Positions 25,909-34,790 are shown, numbered from the stretch's first letter. The stretch is 64,000 nt of DNA from an uncultured Alphaproteobacteria bacterium (GCA_903909375.1 CAIVVM010000020.1:62001-126000), one strand, 5' to 3'. The notes: a model not told the origin generated them from the sequence alone. Numbers and translations: made by a program.

Positions 25909-27596
25909 TATGGTGTCTCCCGGGCGTCCATGTCGGGCGCCACATAGACCCTCAACGTCATCGGGTCGCCCTTGGAGTAGTTCAGGCCCTCGATCTTGGC
26001 CACTTCCTCGGCCCGGCCGCCGCGCGCCTTCAGCGCGGCGCGGAAGGCGGCCTCCTCGAGATCCTCGACAATCGCGGGGCGGTTCTCGACCACGGCGCGT
26101 GCAGCTTCATCCGGCCCGTCCAGCTCGGTGGCGGTGCCCAGGGCGAAGACCAGACTGGGCTCGGCGAACCCGGCCACAGCGACGGGCGCCTCGGCCACGC
26201 CCTGTCGCGGCAGCAGCCGGTTGTCGCCCATGGCGCGTTCGAGGCGTGCTGATAGCCATAACGGTTCCAGGCGCGGCGCCAGGCCCGCCGCCAGCGCGCC
26301 ATGACCCAGCGCGCCCAGTGTCAGCGCCGCAGCGGTGGCGGCGACGGGGGCCTTGCGGATGAACAGTCCGGCGCCGACAAGACCCGCACCGGCCAGCAGA
26401 CCCGCCGTCAGGGTCGCGGTCCATAGATCGCCCGGGTCTCCGTACAGGGACAGCAGAAAGACCACCCCGCCAGCCAGCGCCAGGCCAGCCAGAGCGCAGA
26501 GGCCGGCGCCGATCCAGCGTGATACCCGCCCGATTGGCTCAGCCAGGGCGCGCGCCGCCAGCCAGGCCAGGGCGCCATAGGTGGGCAGCGTATAGTGGGG
26601 CAGTTTGGTGGGCAGCAGCTCAAACATGATCCAGGTCGGGATCAGCCAGGCCATTGCGAACCGCACCCCGGGCTCCTGCCGCCAGCGCCAGGCGCCGATC
26701 ACCGCCGCAGGCAGCAACAGGGTCATGGGAAAGGCCAGGATCGGCGTCAGCAGGGTGTGATAGCCAAACGGTGCGCCATGCGTTTCCTGACCACCGGCCA
26801 GCTTGGGCGCCAGGTCGGACCCCACCGCCTGGGACCAGAAGCCTCCGTCGGTGGCGACTGTCACCGCCCCCGCCCAGGGCCCGACCACCGCCAGTACGAT
26901 CATCAGACCCCACCACCATTGCATCTGGCCAAGCCAACCCGCGCGACGGTCGGCAATGATCAGGGCCACGATCGCAAGCAGGGCCACCATCGGCCCGACC
27001 GGTCCCTTTATGAGTGTCGCCAGGGCGATACCGGTCCAGAACAGCCAGACCGCCGCGGAACCTGCCGCCGGTCCGCCATTTCGGGCGGAATAGAGCCTGG
27101 CCAGGGCGGCCATCGCCAGCGTCGTCACGCCGGCCAGCATGGCGTCGGTCTTGGCAATGAAGGCCTCGGTTGAGAGCAGGAAGCTGGCCCCCAGCAGGGC
27201 GCCGGCCACCAGCGCCGTCCGGGCGTTGAAGAACGCCGCCGCCCCCCAGACGCAGGCCGCCGCCGCCAGCATCGCGCCCATCAGGGAGGGAATACGGTAG
27301 GCCCAGATTTCCCGGGCTTCAGGACTTGAGAAGGTTGAGACGCTGGCCGCCTGTAACCAGTGAATGCCCACAGGCTTCTTGAAACGGGGCGCATCCTGGA
27401 ACTGGATGACCACGAAGTCATGGCTCTCCAGCATCTGGGCTGTTGCCTGGGCGAAGCGGGCTTCGTCCCGGTCCAGTGGCGGCATGGCGATCAGCCCGGG
27501 CAAGCCGGCCAGAAAGGCGATCAGGGCCGCAACCGCCGGACCCCGCCAGCCGCCGCTCCATTTCGCCATGATGTCGTCCAGCGTCATGCGACTCAA
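25908..27596 (-). CDS. ArnT-like family 39 glycosyltransferase (polyprenyl-phosphate-sugar dependent)
   Basis: A 562-aa polytopic membrane protein. LPGLIAMPPLDRDEARFAQATAQML carries the first-periplasmic-loop acidic pair (DRDEAR) of GT39/GT83 enzymes, followed by FQDAPRFKKPVGIHWLQA (KPPL/HWxQ-like). About 12 helices and a C-terminal soluble domain (from about 430) match ArnT/PMT-like enzymes, which transfer a sugar from undecaprenyl phosphate to lipid A or protein in the periplasm. The GT2 gene divergent 35 bp away could make its polyprenyl-phosphate-sugar donor, a frequent pairing. Substrate unknown. Confidence 0.87.
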   Translation of the reverse strand: MSRMTLDDIMAKWSGGWRGPAVAALIAFLAGLPGLIAMPPLDRDEARFAQATAQMLESHDFVVIQFQDAPRFKKPVGIHWLQAASVSTFSSPEAREIWAYRIPSLMGAMLAAAACVWGAAAFFNARTALVAGALLGASFLLSTEAFIAKTDAMLAGVTTLAMAALARLYSARNGGPAAGSAAVWLFWTGIALATLIKGPVGPMVALLAIVALIIADRRAGWLGQMQWWWGLMIVLAVVGPWAGAVTVATDGGFWSQAVGSDLAPKLAGGQETHGAPFGYHTLLTPILAFPMTLLLPAAVIGAWRWRQEPGVRFAMAWLIPTWIMFELLPTKLPHYTLPTYGALAWLAARALAEPIGRVSRWIGAGLCALAGLALAGGVVFLLSLYGDPGDLWTATLTAGLLAGAGLVGAGLFIRKAPVAATAAALTLGALGHGALAAGLAPRLEPLWLSARLERAMGDNRLLPRQGVAEAPVAVAGFAEPSLVFALGTATELDGPDEAARAVVENRPAIVEDLEEAAFRAALKARGGRAEEVAKIEGLNYSKGDPMTLRVYVAPDMDARETP

Positions 27597-27631
27597 ATAG
27601 CACGATCCTTTCGCGCGCCGACTTTTCCGCT

Positions 27632-28369
27632 ATGCAGGCAGCCATGGTTTTGGCGCCTGAAATTTCTGTAGTCGTCCCGGTGTTTGACGAAGCCGGCGCA
27701 GCGCCCGGCCTGGCGCGGGAGATCGCGACGGCGTTCGCAGGTCGATCATTCGAAATCCTGTTCGTGGATGACGCCAGCCGGGATGACACCCGGGCGGCGC
27801 TCCATGCCCTGCGCGCCGAGATTCCACAGCTGCGCGTGCTGGCGCACCGGCGTAACTCGGGACAAAGCCGCGCTATCCGCAGCGGCATCCTTGCCGCCCG
27901 TGGCCCGGTGATTGTCACCCTCGATGGCGATGGTCAGAACGACCCTGCGGATGGTCCCGCCCTGGTGGACGCGCTTGTGGCGGGCGGACCAGAACTGGCC
28001 ATGGTCGGCGGCGAGCGTGTCAAGCGTCAGGACAGCCAGGCCAAGAAGCTGGCGTCACGCTTCGGCAACGGCATTCGCAGGCGGCTTCTGCGCGACACGG
28101 CCCGCGATACCGGCTGCGGCCTGAAGGCCTTCCGCCGGGAGGCGTTCCTCAGGCTTCCCTACTTCGACCACATCCACCGCTATCTGCCGGCGTTGATGTT
28201 GCGGGAGGGCTATGAAGTGGCGTTCCGGCCGGTCCACCACCGCCACCGGCAGACCGGGCAGTCGAAATACACCAACCTCGGCCGGCTGATGGCCTCGCTC
28301 TCGGACCTGCTCGGCGTCATGTGGCTACAGTCGCGCTCGCGGAACCCAGGCGGCGTCGACGAACTCTGA
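27632..28369 (+). CDS. Family 2 glycosyltransferase, polyprenyl-phosphate mannose/glucose synthase-like
   Basis: A 245-aa GT-A enzyme without C-terminal membrane helices. EISVVVPVFDEAG, FVDDASRDDT, VTLDGDGQNDPAD (DxD metal site) and the late RHRQTGQSKYTNLGRLMASLSDLL follow the dolichol-phosphate mannosyltransferase pattern. These enzymes load a sugar onto a polyprenyl phosphate on the cytoplasmic side. It is divergent from the ArnT-like gene, which would use the product. ATG codons at 27632 and 27644 are both possible; no strong ribosome site separates them. Confidence 0.87.
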   Translation: MQAAMVLAPEISVVVPVFDEAGAAPGLAREIATAFAGRSFEILFVDDASRDDTRAALHALRAEIPQLRVLAHRRNSGQSRAIRSGILAARGPVIVTLDGDGQNDPADGPALVDALVAGGPELAMVGGERVKRQDSQAKKLASRFGNGIRRRLLRDTARDTGCGLKAFRREAFLRLPYFDHIHRYLPALMLREGYEVAFRPVHHRHRQTGQSKYTNLGRLMASLSDLLGVMWLQSRSRNPGGVDEL

Positions 28370-28384
28370 GTTCACGCGGTCAGG

Positions 28385-28453
28385 TCAGGTCAAGGCGGAC
28401 AGGATCAGGGTCACGACGGCGACATCGATGAAGCGGGACAGAAGGAGCAGCAT
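28385..28453 (-). CDS. Possible 22-aa hydrophobic peptide
   Basis: The minus strand encodes MLLLLSRFIDVAVVTLILSA plus two residues before a TGA. It could form a single membrane helix and fills most of the 150-bp gap between two plus-strand genes. No good ribosome site is seen upstream, and chance alone can give such a frame, so it is listed only as a candidate. Confidence 0.15.
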   Translation of the reverse strand: MLLLLSRFIDVAVVTLILSALT

Positions 28454-28519
28454 GGGCAGGTCCGTGGTCGCGGGATGCAAACACGGTTAAGCAAGAGTTG
28501 CGCCACAGGATGTCCCGGT

Positions 28520-28834
28520 ATGGCCCTCTTCTTCGACGCCCCCTGGTTTGACGGAAAACTCGCTGAGCGCGGCCTGTCCCGCGGCGTAATGGCCGCCATT
28601 TCGGGCTTGAGCGAGGATCAGCTCATCCTGGTCTTCAAGGATCAGATGGAACTTTCCGCCGGGCAGGTGGCGGCCTTTGCCGAGTTGCTGGGCGTTTCGC
28701 CTGCAGAGGTGGCCAACCGTGCAGGCGTTTCTACGCCCACCCCCCGGGCTTCGTCACAGGATGCGCAGATCGCCGCGCTGGAACAACGACTGGCTGTGCT
28801 GGAGGCCGAGGTTGCGCGCCTGAAGGGCGGTTAG
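28520..28834 (+). CDS. Small HTH-like protein with C-terminal coiled coil, function unknown
   Basis: A 104-aa protein. Residues about 1-70 are helical and resemble a divergent helix-turn-helix fold (LSRGVMAAISGLSEDQLILVFKDQ, then QVAAFAELLGVSPAEVANRAGVS, where LGVSPAEVANRAG looks like a recognition-helix pair). The end (DAQIAALEQRLAVLEAEVARLKGG) is a heptad coiled coil with Leu/Ile at a and d, so it is likely a dimer. The start at 28520 has AGGA nine bases upstream. It overlaps by 4 bp tail-to-tail with the next minus-strand gene. A DNA-binding role is plausible but unproven. Confidence 0.65.
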   Translation: MALFFDAPWFDGKLAERGLSRGVMAAISGLSEDQLILVFKDQMELSAGQVAAFAELLGVSPAEVANRAGVSTPTPRASSQDAQIAALEQRLAVLEAEVARLKGG

Positions 28835-29163
28835 ATGTCGCGGCTGCGGCGGCCCTGCCGGGCGCGACGGTCCCAGGATCCGGACCATTCAATGCGGCTG
28901 TAGGCGCTGCGCGCCCGCTCCAGGAGGGAGGCGCCCGCCCGAAGGCCGCGCCGTTCGCCATGCTGACCGAGAAGCTGGGCGACATAGCCGCTGTCCACAT
29001 CGCGGCGCTCCTGACGGAACCCGGCTGAGCCGCTCACCTTTTGGGATGTGGCCGGCAGACCGGTGGGGGAGACCTCGAAGGTCTCGTCGACGGGCGAGTC
29101 CTCGTAGCTCGCCGCTTTTCGCGCCGAGACCGCCCGACGGATGCGGTCAATGCGGGACATCAT
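28831..29163 (-). CDS. Hypothetical basic protein downstream of phaR
   Basis: I do not recognise this 110-aa protein. It starts MMSRIDRIRRAVSARKAASY, is rich in Arg and Ser, has no membrane segment, and has helical stretches (VAQLLGQHGERRGLRAGASLLERARSAYSRI). It lies 32 bp downstream of phaR on the same strand, probably in the same transcript, and the frame is open over the whole interval. A small granule-associated or regulatory role is possible only by context. It overlaps the preceding plus-strand gene by 4 bp at their 3' ends. Confidence 0.5.
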   Translation of the reverse strand: MMSRIDRIRRAVSARKAASYEDSPVDETFEVSPTGLPATSQKVSGSAGFRQERRDVDSGYVAQLLGQHGERRGLRAGASLLERARSAYSRIEWSGSWDRRARQGRRSRDI

Positions 29164-29195
29164 ACCTCACAGGCTGCAATGGACGGGCCACAACC

Positions 29196-29804
29196 TCAGC
29201 CCTTTGCCAGTTTGTCCAGCTGCGCCTGCATGTCGGACATCTGCTTGCGCAACAGGTTCAGCGCCTCGTCGGCGGCAGGCTCAGGTTTTGGCGGCGGCGC
29301 AGGCGCCGGCTGTTCGTTTCGCGCAAGAGGCGCATAGGCGAATGGCGAGAACATTTTCATCGCCTTGTCGAACAGCTGCAGATTCTGGCGGATCTGTTCC
29401 TCGTAGGCGCCTGTCGACTGGCCGAGGCTGGAGAACTGGGTCCGCATCCGCTCCTGCTGTTGGGTGAAGCTTGACAACGACAGCTCCAGATAGCTGGGCA
29501 GAAAGGCCTGCATCGAGTTGCCGTAGAAACCGATCAATTGCCGCAGGAACTCGATCGGCAACAGGCTTTGCCCCTGGCTTTCTTCCTCGAAAATGATCTG
29601 GGTCAGGACCGTGCGGGTGATGTCATCGTTGGTCTTGGCGTCATAGACGACGAAATCGACGCCCTGCTTTACCATTTCCGACAGGTGTTCGAGGGTCACG
29701 TAGCTGGAGGACGCGGTGTTGTAGAGCCGCCGGTTGGCGTACTTCTTGATGACCACGCGTTCCCCCGGATTGACGCCGCCGCCGGTCGCTTGAGTGTCGG
29801 CCAT
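29196..29804 (-). CDS. phaR: Polyhydroxyalkanoate synthesis repressor PhaR
   Basis: A 202-aa protein whose N-terminal domain VVIKKYANRRLYNTASSSYVTLEHLSEM is the highly conserved PHA accumulation regulator DNA-binding domain, followed by VKQGVDFVVYDAKTNDDITRTVLTQIIFEEE and the PHB_acc repeats (LLPIEFLRQLIGFYGNSMQAFLPSYLE). The C-terminal part is Pro/Ala-rich, ending in a short coiled coil. PhaR binds PHA granules and, when free, represses phasin and other PHA genes. It is divergent from phaA-phaB, the monomer-supply genes, with a candidate PhaR site between. Confidence 0.94.
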   Translation of the reverse strand: MADTQATGGGVNPGERVVIKKYANRRLYNTASSSYVTLEHLSEMVKQGVDFVVYDAKTNDDITRTVLTQIIFEEESQGQSLLPIEFLRQLIGFYGNSMQAFLPSYLELSLSSFTQQQERMRTQFSSLGQSTGAYEEQIRQNLQLFDKAMKMFSPFAYAPLARNEQPAPAPPPKPEPAADEALNLLRKQMSDMQAQLDKLAKG

Positions 29805-29852
29805 CGTTGATCCTTGTTCCCGGGCCTGATGGCGCGCCCCGCCGACCCGTTT

Positions 29853-29863
29853 CTGCGGCGCAG
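29853..29863. promoter_or_regulatory. Candidate PhaR operator, CTGC-N3-GCAG
   Basis: CTGCGGCGCAG lies 50 bp upstream of phaR and about 120 bp upstream of phaA. PhaR of Paracoccus denitrificans binds TGC-rich inverted repeats of the CTGC-N3/4-GCAG kind, so this is a plausible autoregulatory site. The motif is short and GC-rich, so it can occur by chance in this genome. Confidence 0.4.
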
Positions 29864-29985
29864 TATCGCGGATGCGAGCGCTTTAGCAAATGCCCTCAAA
29901 TCAATTGCGTGGCGGCCTTGCCCTCTGGGGACGCGCGGTCGATAAATGGTCCAACAAGGCCACAAAAGAACGTCAGGGATCCGCC

Positions 29986-31161
29986 ATGAGCGACATCGTC
30001 ATCGTTTCCGCAGCCCGCACGCCGGTGGGATCCTTCAACGGCGCGCTCTCCGGTCTTCCCGCCCATGAATTGGGGCGGATCGCCATTCAGGCTGCGGTTG
30101 AACGCGCCGGGATCACGGCGGCTGACGTCGACGAGGTGATCATGGGCCAGGTCCTGCAGGCTGGCGCAGGTCAGGGCCCGGCCCGGCAGGCGGCCGTGAA
30201 CGCCGGCATCCCCAACGCCAGCCCCGCATGGAGCCTGAACCAGCTCTGCGGTTCCGGGCTTCGCGCCATCGCACTGGCCGCCCAGCAGATCAGCGATGGT
30301 TCTGCCGACATCGTAGTCGCCGGCGGTCAGGAGAGCATGAGCCAATCGCCCCACGCCGCACACATCCGCAACGGCCAGAAGATGGGCGACCTGGGCTTCG
30401 TCGACACCATGATCAAGGACGGCCTGTGGGATGCCTTCCACGGCTATCACATGGGCCAGACGGCGGAGAACATCGCCAGCCGCTGGCAGATCACCCGCGG
30501 TGATCAGGACGCCTTCGCCGTCGCCTCCCAGAACAAGGCCGAGGCCGCGCAGAAGGCCGGCAAGTTCGCGGGAGAGATTGCGCCGGTCACGATCAAGGGT
30601 CGGAAGGGCGATACGGTTGTCGATCAGGATGAGTACATCCGCCACGGGGCCACGCTGGAGAGCGTCTCGGGCCTGAAGCCTGCCTTCAACAAGGAAGGCA
30701 CAGTCACGGCGGCCAACGCCTCCGGCCTGAACGACGGCGCCGCGGCCATGGTGCTGATGACGGCCGCAGAAGCGAAGAAACGCGGCCTGACACCGTTGGC
30801 CCGGATCGCCTCATGGGCCAATGCCGGTGTTGATCCGGAGATCATGGGCACCGGGCCGATCCCGGCAAGCCGCAAGGCGCTGGAGCGCGCCGGCTGGACG
30901 GTCGCCGATCTGGATCTTGTGGAATCCAACGAGGCGTTCGCGGCGCAGTCGATCTGCGTTGTGCGCGACCTGGGTCTCGACCCGGCCAAGGTAAACGTGA
31001 ACGGCGGCGCCATCGCGATCGGTCATCCCATCGGCGCCTCCGGAGCCCGGATCCTGACGACGCTGCTGCATGAGATGAAGCGCACGGGCGCATCAAAAGG
31101 CCTGGCCACGCTGTGTGTCGGTGGCGGTATGGGCGTGGCCATGTGCGTCGAGAAGATCTGA
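29986..31161 (+). CDS. phaA: Acetyl-CoA acetyltransferase (beta-ketothiolase)
   Basis: The 391-aa cytoplasmic thiolase condenses two acetyl-CoA to acetoacetyl-CoA, the first step of poly-3-hydroxybutyrate synthesis. It has the nucleophile C88 in [13 protein letters not shown], the catalytic His in [19 protein letters not shown] and the second catalytic Cys in [11 protein letters not shown]. Length is typical. The start is at 29986 with AGGGA upstream; the frame is open to 29890 but that extension is atypical. It is followed after 48 bp by phaB; the PHA synthase gene phaC is not in the window. Confidence 0.95.
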   Translation: MSDIVIVSAARTPVGSFNGALSGLPAHELGRIAIQAAVERAGITAADVDEVIMGQVLQAGAGQGPARQAAVNAGIPNASPAWSLNQLCGSGLRAIALAAQQISDGSADIVVAGGQESMSQSPHAAHIRNGQKMGDLGFVDTMIKDGLWDAFHGYHMGQTAENIASRWQITRGDQDAFAVASQNKAEAAQKAGKFAGEIAPVTIKGRKGDTVVDQDEYIRHGATLESVSGLKPAFNKEGTVTAANASGLNDGAAAMVLMTAAEAKKRGLTPLARIASWANAGVDPEIMGTGPIPASRKALERAGWTVADLDLVESNEAFAAQSICVVRDLGLDPAKVNVNGGAIAIGHPIGASGARILTTLLHEMKRTGASKGLATLCVGGGMGVAMCVEKI

Positions 31162-31209
31162 ACACCTAGACCCGGATCAACCGGCGTCGGCGACAAGGGA
31201 GTTTGAGGC

Positions 31210-31935
31210 ATGGCCAGGGTTGCGTTTGTCACCGGGGGAACCCGGGGCATTGGGCGGGCGATCTGCGAACGTTTGAAGGCGGATGGTATCCTGGTGGCTG
31301 CGGGCTACTCCGGCAACGATGCAGCGGCGAAAGCCTGCGCCCGCGAGCTGGGCGTGATGGTCGTGAAGGGCAATGTCGGTAACTTCGCAGACTGCAAGGC
31401 CGCCGTGGATGCGGTGACCGCTGAACTCGGCCCGATCGATATTCTGGTGAATAACGCCGGCATCACCCGCGATGGTGTGTTCCACCGCATGACCTCCGAA
31501 CAGTGGAGCGAGGTGATCCGCGTCAACATGGACTCCCTGTTCAATATGACCCGTCAGGTCATTGAAGGCATGCGTGAGCGCGAGTGGGGCCGGATCATCA
31601 ATATCTCCTCGATCAACGGTCAGAAGGGCCAGATCGGCCAGACCAACTATTCAGCGGCCAAGGCGGGCGTCATTGGCTTTACCAAGGCTTTGGCGCTGGA
31701 GAACGCGAGGAAGGGCGTTACGGTCAACTGCGTTGCACCCGGCTACATCGACACCGAGATGGTGCAGGCGGTGCCACCCAAGGTGCTGGAATCGATCATT
31801 GGCCAGATCCCCGCCGGTCGCCTCGGCAGCGGGGAGGAGATCGCCGATACGGTGTCGTTCCTGGCCGGTGAACGGGCGGCGTACGTGACCGGCACCACAC
31901 TTTCGCTCAATGGCGGCCAATACCTGGTCGGGTGA
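31210..31935 (+). CDS. phaB: Acetoacetyl-CoA reductase (NADPH)
   Basis: A 241-aa short-chain dehydrogenase that reduces acetoacetyl-CoA to (R)-3-hydroxybutyryl-CoA for PHB synthesis. It has the cofactor motif FVTGGTRGIGRAI (TGxxxGIG), NNAGITRD, catalytic Ser in NISSINGQKGQ (S133-S134), Y147 and K151 in NYSAAKAG. QKGQxGQTNYSAAKAG is typical of PhaB rather than FabG. phaA lies directly upstream, and a 48-bp spacer suggests one transcript. The protein is cytoplasmic. Confidence 0.94.
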   Translation: MARVAFVTGGTRGIGRAICERLKADGILVAAGYSGNDAAAKACARELGVMVVKGNVGNFADCKAAVDAVTAELGPIDILVNNAGITRDGVFHRMTSEQWSEVIRVNMDSLFNMTRQVIEGMREREWGRIINISSINGQKGQIGQTNYSAAKAGVIGFTKALALENARKGVTVNCVAPGYIDTEMVQAVPPKVLESIIGQIPAGRLGSGEEIADTVSFLAGERAAYVTGTTLSLNGGQYLVG

Positions 31936-31990
31936 AGACCGTCGCCCGGTCCAAAAAGCGCCCCGATCAAAGCGCATCTGCTCGTCCGAC

Positions 31991-32755
31991 ATGATGAGTT
32001 CTTGGATGGCGCACGGGCGAACCCTTTGCGCAGTGGTGCTCGGCGCCGCTGCGCTGGGTCTGGCCTTGCCGGCAATTGCCGGGCCGACGGAGCGGGTTCG
32101 CGAGAGCCTGTTCCGCCGTCAGGTTGGCGAGGCGGCGGGACCGCCGCTGGCGCGCTATGTCTCCGAGCAGGGTCGGGTCTTTATTCTTGATCGCAGCCAG
32201 CCGGTCCCGATGCTGAAGTTCGAGGACAGTCCCGAGGTCTGGGCGCTGCAACCTTCGCCCGCGCCGCGCGGTGATCTGATCTACAAGAACGATCTGGGCG
32301 AGCCGGTTCTGCGGGCCACCCGTCTTGGCGGCTACACCCTGTTTACCGATGCTCGTCCCAGTGGGGAGGCGGTGTCACTGATCGGCGGGGCGTCGCCGTT
32401 GCGTCTCATGGGACTCAGCCCCCAGGCATTGGGCGAATGGCTGCTACAGGCATCCGTGCGCTCCGGTCGGGCCGCGCGGCGGCCTGTGATTTTCGAAGCT
32501 GAGGCTACGCCCGCGTCCGCGGCGCTTATCGCTGACGCGGCCACCGTCGTCAGCGTGGCCTTCCTCAAGATGGCTGGACGTGACAAGGACAGGGCCCATC
32601 TTTCCCGGGTCGCCAGGGTGCAGTTCACCTCGGGCAACGCCGTCTCCGCCACTCTGGGCAATGGCGTATTGCAAGTGGTGGTCGCGCCATCCCGGGGCAT
32701 GGCGGGCCGCCCGTCGTCCGACAAGCTGGAACGTCTGCTGCGAAGTGCGAAGTAG
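31991..32755 (+). CDS. Secreted protein of unknown function (possibly DUF4908 family)
   Basis: About 254 aa beginning with a cleavable signal peptide (MAHGRTLCAVVLGAAALGLA, cleaved after AIAG). The mature part has VSEQGRVFILDRSQPVPMLKFEDSPEVWALQPSPAPRG and then strands with TRLGGYTLFTDARPSG; the tail is a stranded region with KDRAHLSRVARVQFTSG. I think this matches a Caulobacteraceae family annotated DUF4908, but the name is from memory. It has no clear catalytic motif. Its neighbours (phaB and gloB) give no hint. The start is uncertain between 31991, 31994 and 32006. Confidence 0.6.
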   Translation: MMSSWMAHGRTLCAVVLGAAALGLALPAIAGPTERVRESLFRRQVGEAAGPPLARYVSEQGRVFILDRSQPVPMLKFEDSPEVWALQPSPAPRGDLIYKNDLGEPVLRATRLGGYTLFTDARPSGEAVSLIGGASPLRLMGLSPQALGEWLLQASVRSGRAARRPVIFEAEATPASAALIADAATVVSVAFLKMAGRDKDRAHLSRVARVQFTSGNAVSATLGNGVLQVVVAPSRGMAGRPSSDKLERLLRSAK

Positions 32756-32758
32756 ACC

Positions 32759-33520
32759 TTAGCCCTTGAAGTTGTCCTTGGCCGCCCGCACTGCCGCGAA
32801 GGCCAGAGCGTCAGGCTGACCGTTAGCCCCGATCCGGTTCGCCAGGGCTGGCGCCCTCAGAAACGGGTTTGTCGCCTTTTCCAGCCCGATGGTGGTGGGC
32901 ACGGTCCACTCGTCACGCTCGCGCGCCGCAAAGATCGCCTCGGCGCGGGTCTTCAACGCGGCCCCATCATCGACAGAGAGCGCGAAACGGGCGTTGGAGG
33001 CGGTGTACTCATGGGCGCAGTAGACCCGGGTGTCATCGGGCAGGGCGGCCAGCCGCTGCAGGCTGTCCCACATCTGCTCCGGCGTACCCTCGAAAAGCCG
33101 TCCGCATCCCAGCGCAAACAGGGTGTCGCCCACGAAAGCTACCCGATCGGTGGGATCGTAGAAGGCGATATGGCCCAGCGTATGGCCGCCGCTCTCGATC
33201 ACCTGAAACCGGGTCTCGCCAAGCTCGACAACGTCGCCACCCGCCACCTCGCGGTCCAGTGGCGCAATCCGCGTGACCTCCGGCGGGCCAACAATCGTGC
33301 ATCCGGTCATCGCCTTGATGTCGGCATTGCCGCCGGCGTGGTCCGGGTGCCAATGCGTGTTGAGGATCATGTCCAGCTCCCAGCCCAGATCGTCCAGCTC
33401 ACGCAGGATCGCGCCCGCGTCGGGGGTATCGATGCAGGCGGTCTTGCCACTGGCCTCGTCGCGGATCAGGAACCCGTAGTTGTCCGAGAGGCAGGCGAAC
33501 TGGTGAATGGTGAGCGGCAT
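32759..33520 (-). CDS. gloB: Hydroxyacylglutathione hydrolase (glyoxalase II)
   Basis: A 253-aa metallo-beta-lactamase-fold enzyme hydrolysing S-lactoylglutathione to lactate and glutathione in methylglyoxal detoxification. The binuclear metal site is H56-x-H58-x-D60-H61 in NTHWHPDHAGG, H113 in GGHTLGHIA, D132 in FVGDTLFALGCGRLFEG and H170 in YCAHEYT. GCGRLFEGT and the C-terminal HEYT...NPFLR segments are the glyoxalase II signature. The start at 33520 has GGGAGA upstream. It is divergent from a methyltransferase gene, a common alphaproteobacterial neighbourhood. Confidence 0.95.
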   Translation of the reverse strand: MPLTIHQFACLSDNYGFLIRDEASGKTACIDTPDAGAILRELDDLGWELDMILNTHWHPDHAGGNADIKAMTGCTIVGPPEVTRIAPLDREVAGGDVVELGETRFQVIESGGHTLGHIAFYDPTDRVAFVGDTLFALGCGRLFEGTPEQMWDSLQRLAALPDDTRVYCAHEYTASNARFALSVDDGAALKTRAEAIFAARERDEWTVPTTIGLEKATNPFLRAPALANRIGANGQPDALAFAAVRAAKDNFKG

Positions 33521-33590
33521 GGCAGGTCTCCCGGAACGTCCATATCGATTTAGGCTGGTCGAGACGCCCCGTCGAGCATAGCCATCACCC

Positions 33591-34355
33591 ATGCGCCGCG
33601 ACGTTCTCGAGCTTCGTCAGTTCTACGCCTCCGACCTGGGCCGTGCGGCCAGGGCCATGGTCGAGCGAAAGCTGAGCGAGGCATGGGGCGACACCCATGG
33701 GCTGGACGTGCTGGCGCTGGGCTACGCCACGCCCTTCATCACACCCTTTCGCGCGCGCGCGCGCCGCGTGGTCGCCGCCATGCCGGCCCAGCAGGGAGTC
33801 GAGGTCTGGCCCGCCGACGGTCCGATCCTGTCGACGTTGACGCCGGAAGATGTGCTGCCCTTCACCAACGCCCTGTTCGACCGGATTCTGGTGGTGCACG
33901 GGCTGGAGGAAAGCACCGATCCTGTCGGCTATCTGCGCGAAGTCTGGCGTGTGCTGGCGCCATCGGGCCGGGCTATCATTACCGTCGCCTCGCGGACCGG
34001 GCTTTGGGCCAACACCGAACGCACCCCCTTCGGCCACGGGAGGCCCTACACCCGTGGCCAGTTGGCCGATCTGATGCGGGAGGCGGATCTGGAGCCCTCG
34101 GGCTGGACGCGCGCCCTGTATGTGCCGCCGGTCGGCTGGATGGCGCGGTGGGCCGACGGTTTCGAGCAGGCCGGGTCCCGGCTGTGGCCGGGGTTTGCCG
34201 GACTGCTGCTGATGGAATGCACCAAACAGACCTTCGCTGTGAAACCAAAAGGCTCCCGATCCGTTGTCCGGACCGTTCGCCCGGTGCTGGCGCCGTCGCC
34301 GGCCGGAACCGCGCGGCGCGGACAACGCTTGGCGCCGCCGCCCGGAAGGTCTTAG
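33591..34355 (+). CDS. Class I SAM-dependent methyltransferase
   Basis: A 254-aa protein with the Methyltransf_11-like core: LDVLALGYATPFITPF replaces the standard E/DxGxGxG loop with LGYATPF, a variant known in the gloB-linked family; FDRILVVHGLEESTDPVGYLREVWRVLAPSGRAIITV is the motif II/III section. The C-terminus is Arg/Pro-rich and probably disordered. Substrate unknown. It lies 70 bp from gloB in divergent orientation and 43 bp upstream of the PII gene, with which it may be cotranscribed. Confidence 0.82.
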   Translation: MRRDVLELRQFYASDLGRAARAMVERKLSEAWGDTHGLDVLALGYATPFITPFRARARRVVAAMPAQQGVEVWPADGPILSTLTPEDVLPFTNALFDRILVVHGLEESTDPVGYLREVWRVLAPSGRAIITVASRTGLWANTERTPFGHGRPYTRGQLADLMREADLEPSGWTRALYVPPVGWMARWADGFEQAGSRLWPGFAGLLLMECTKQTFAVKPKGSRSVVRTVRPVLAPSPAGTARRGQRLAPPPGRS

Positions 34356-34398
34356 CTACACGTCCTGACTTTTCCTCGAACCGGAGGCGCGACGACCC

Positions 34399-34743
34399 AT
34401 GAAACTGATCATCGCCGTCATCAAGCCCAGCCGCCTCGACGCCGTTCTTGATGCGGTCACCCAGGCCGGCGCCTCGGGCCTGACAGTTACCGAAGTCCGC
34501 GGCTACGGCCGCCAGCGTGGCAAGACCGAGGTCTATCGCGGCGCCGAGTACGAGGTGAAGCTGCTGCCTAAGGTGAAACTGGAGATCGCGGTCCCCACCG
34601 ACATCGTCGATGCGGTCATCGAAGCCATCACGCAAAGCGCCAACACCAACAAGATCGGCGACGGCAAGATTTTCGTTCTGGATCTGGAGCGGGCCTTGCG
34701 TATCCGTACCGGCGAGGAAAACGCGGCGGCGATCGCAGGATAA
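34399..34743 (+). CDS. PII-family nitrogen-regulatory protein
   Basis: A 114-aa trimeric signalling protein. The T-loop is intact with Y51 in KTEVYRGAEYEVKLLPK, the residue that GlnD uridylylates; the B-loop GDGKIFV and the C-loop RTGE contact ATP and 2-oxoglutarate. It differs from GlnB in the T-loop (EYEV for EYVV) and TVTEVRGYGRQRGKT. glnA and amtB are not adjacent, so GlnB or GlnK assignment is left open. It senses 2-oxoglutarate and adenylate charge to control nitrogen metabolism. Confidence 0.9.
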   Translation: MKLIIAVIKPSRLDAVLDAVTQAGASGLTVTEVRGYGRQRGKTEVYRGAEYEVKLLPKVKLEIAVPTDIVDAVIEAITQSANTNKIGDGKIFVLDLERALRIRTGEENAAAIAG

Positions 34744-34753
34744 GGCGCTCCCC

Positions 34754-34776
34754 GTCAAGGGCGCGAAATCCTTGAC
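34754..34776. terminator. Hairpin between convergent PII and metW genes
   Basis: GTCAAGG (34754-34760) pairs with CCTTGAC (34770-34776) around a nine-base loop, with no T-run on either side. Placement between convergent ends (34743 and 34791) suggests a shared bidirectional stop signal. Confidence 0.35.
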
Positions 34777-34790
34777 TGGTGGCCTGACGA

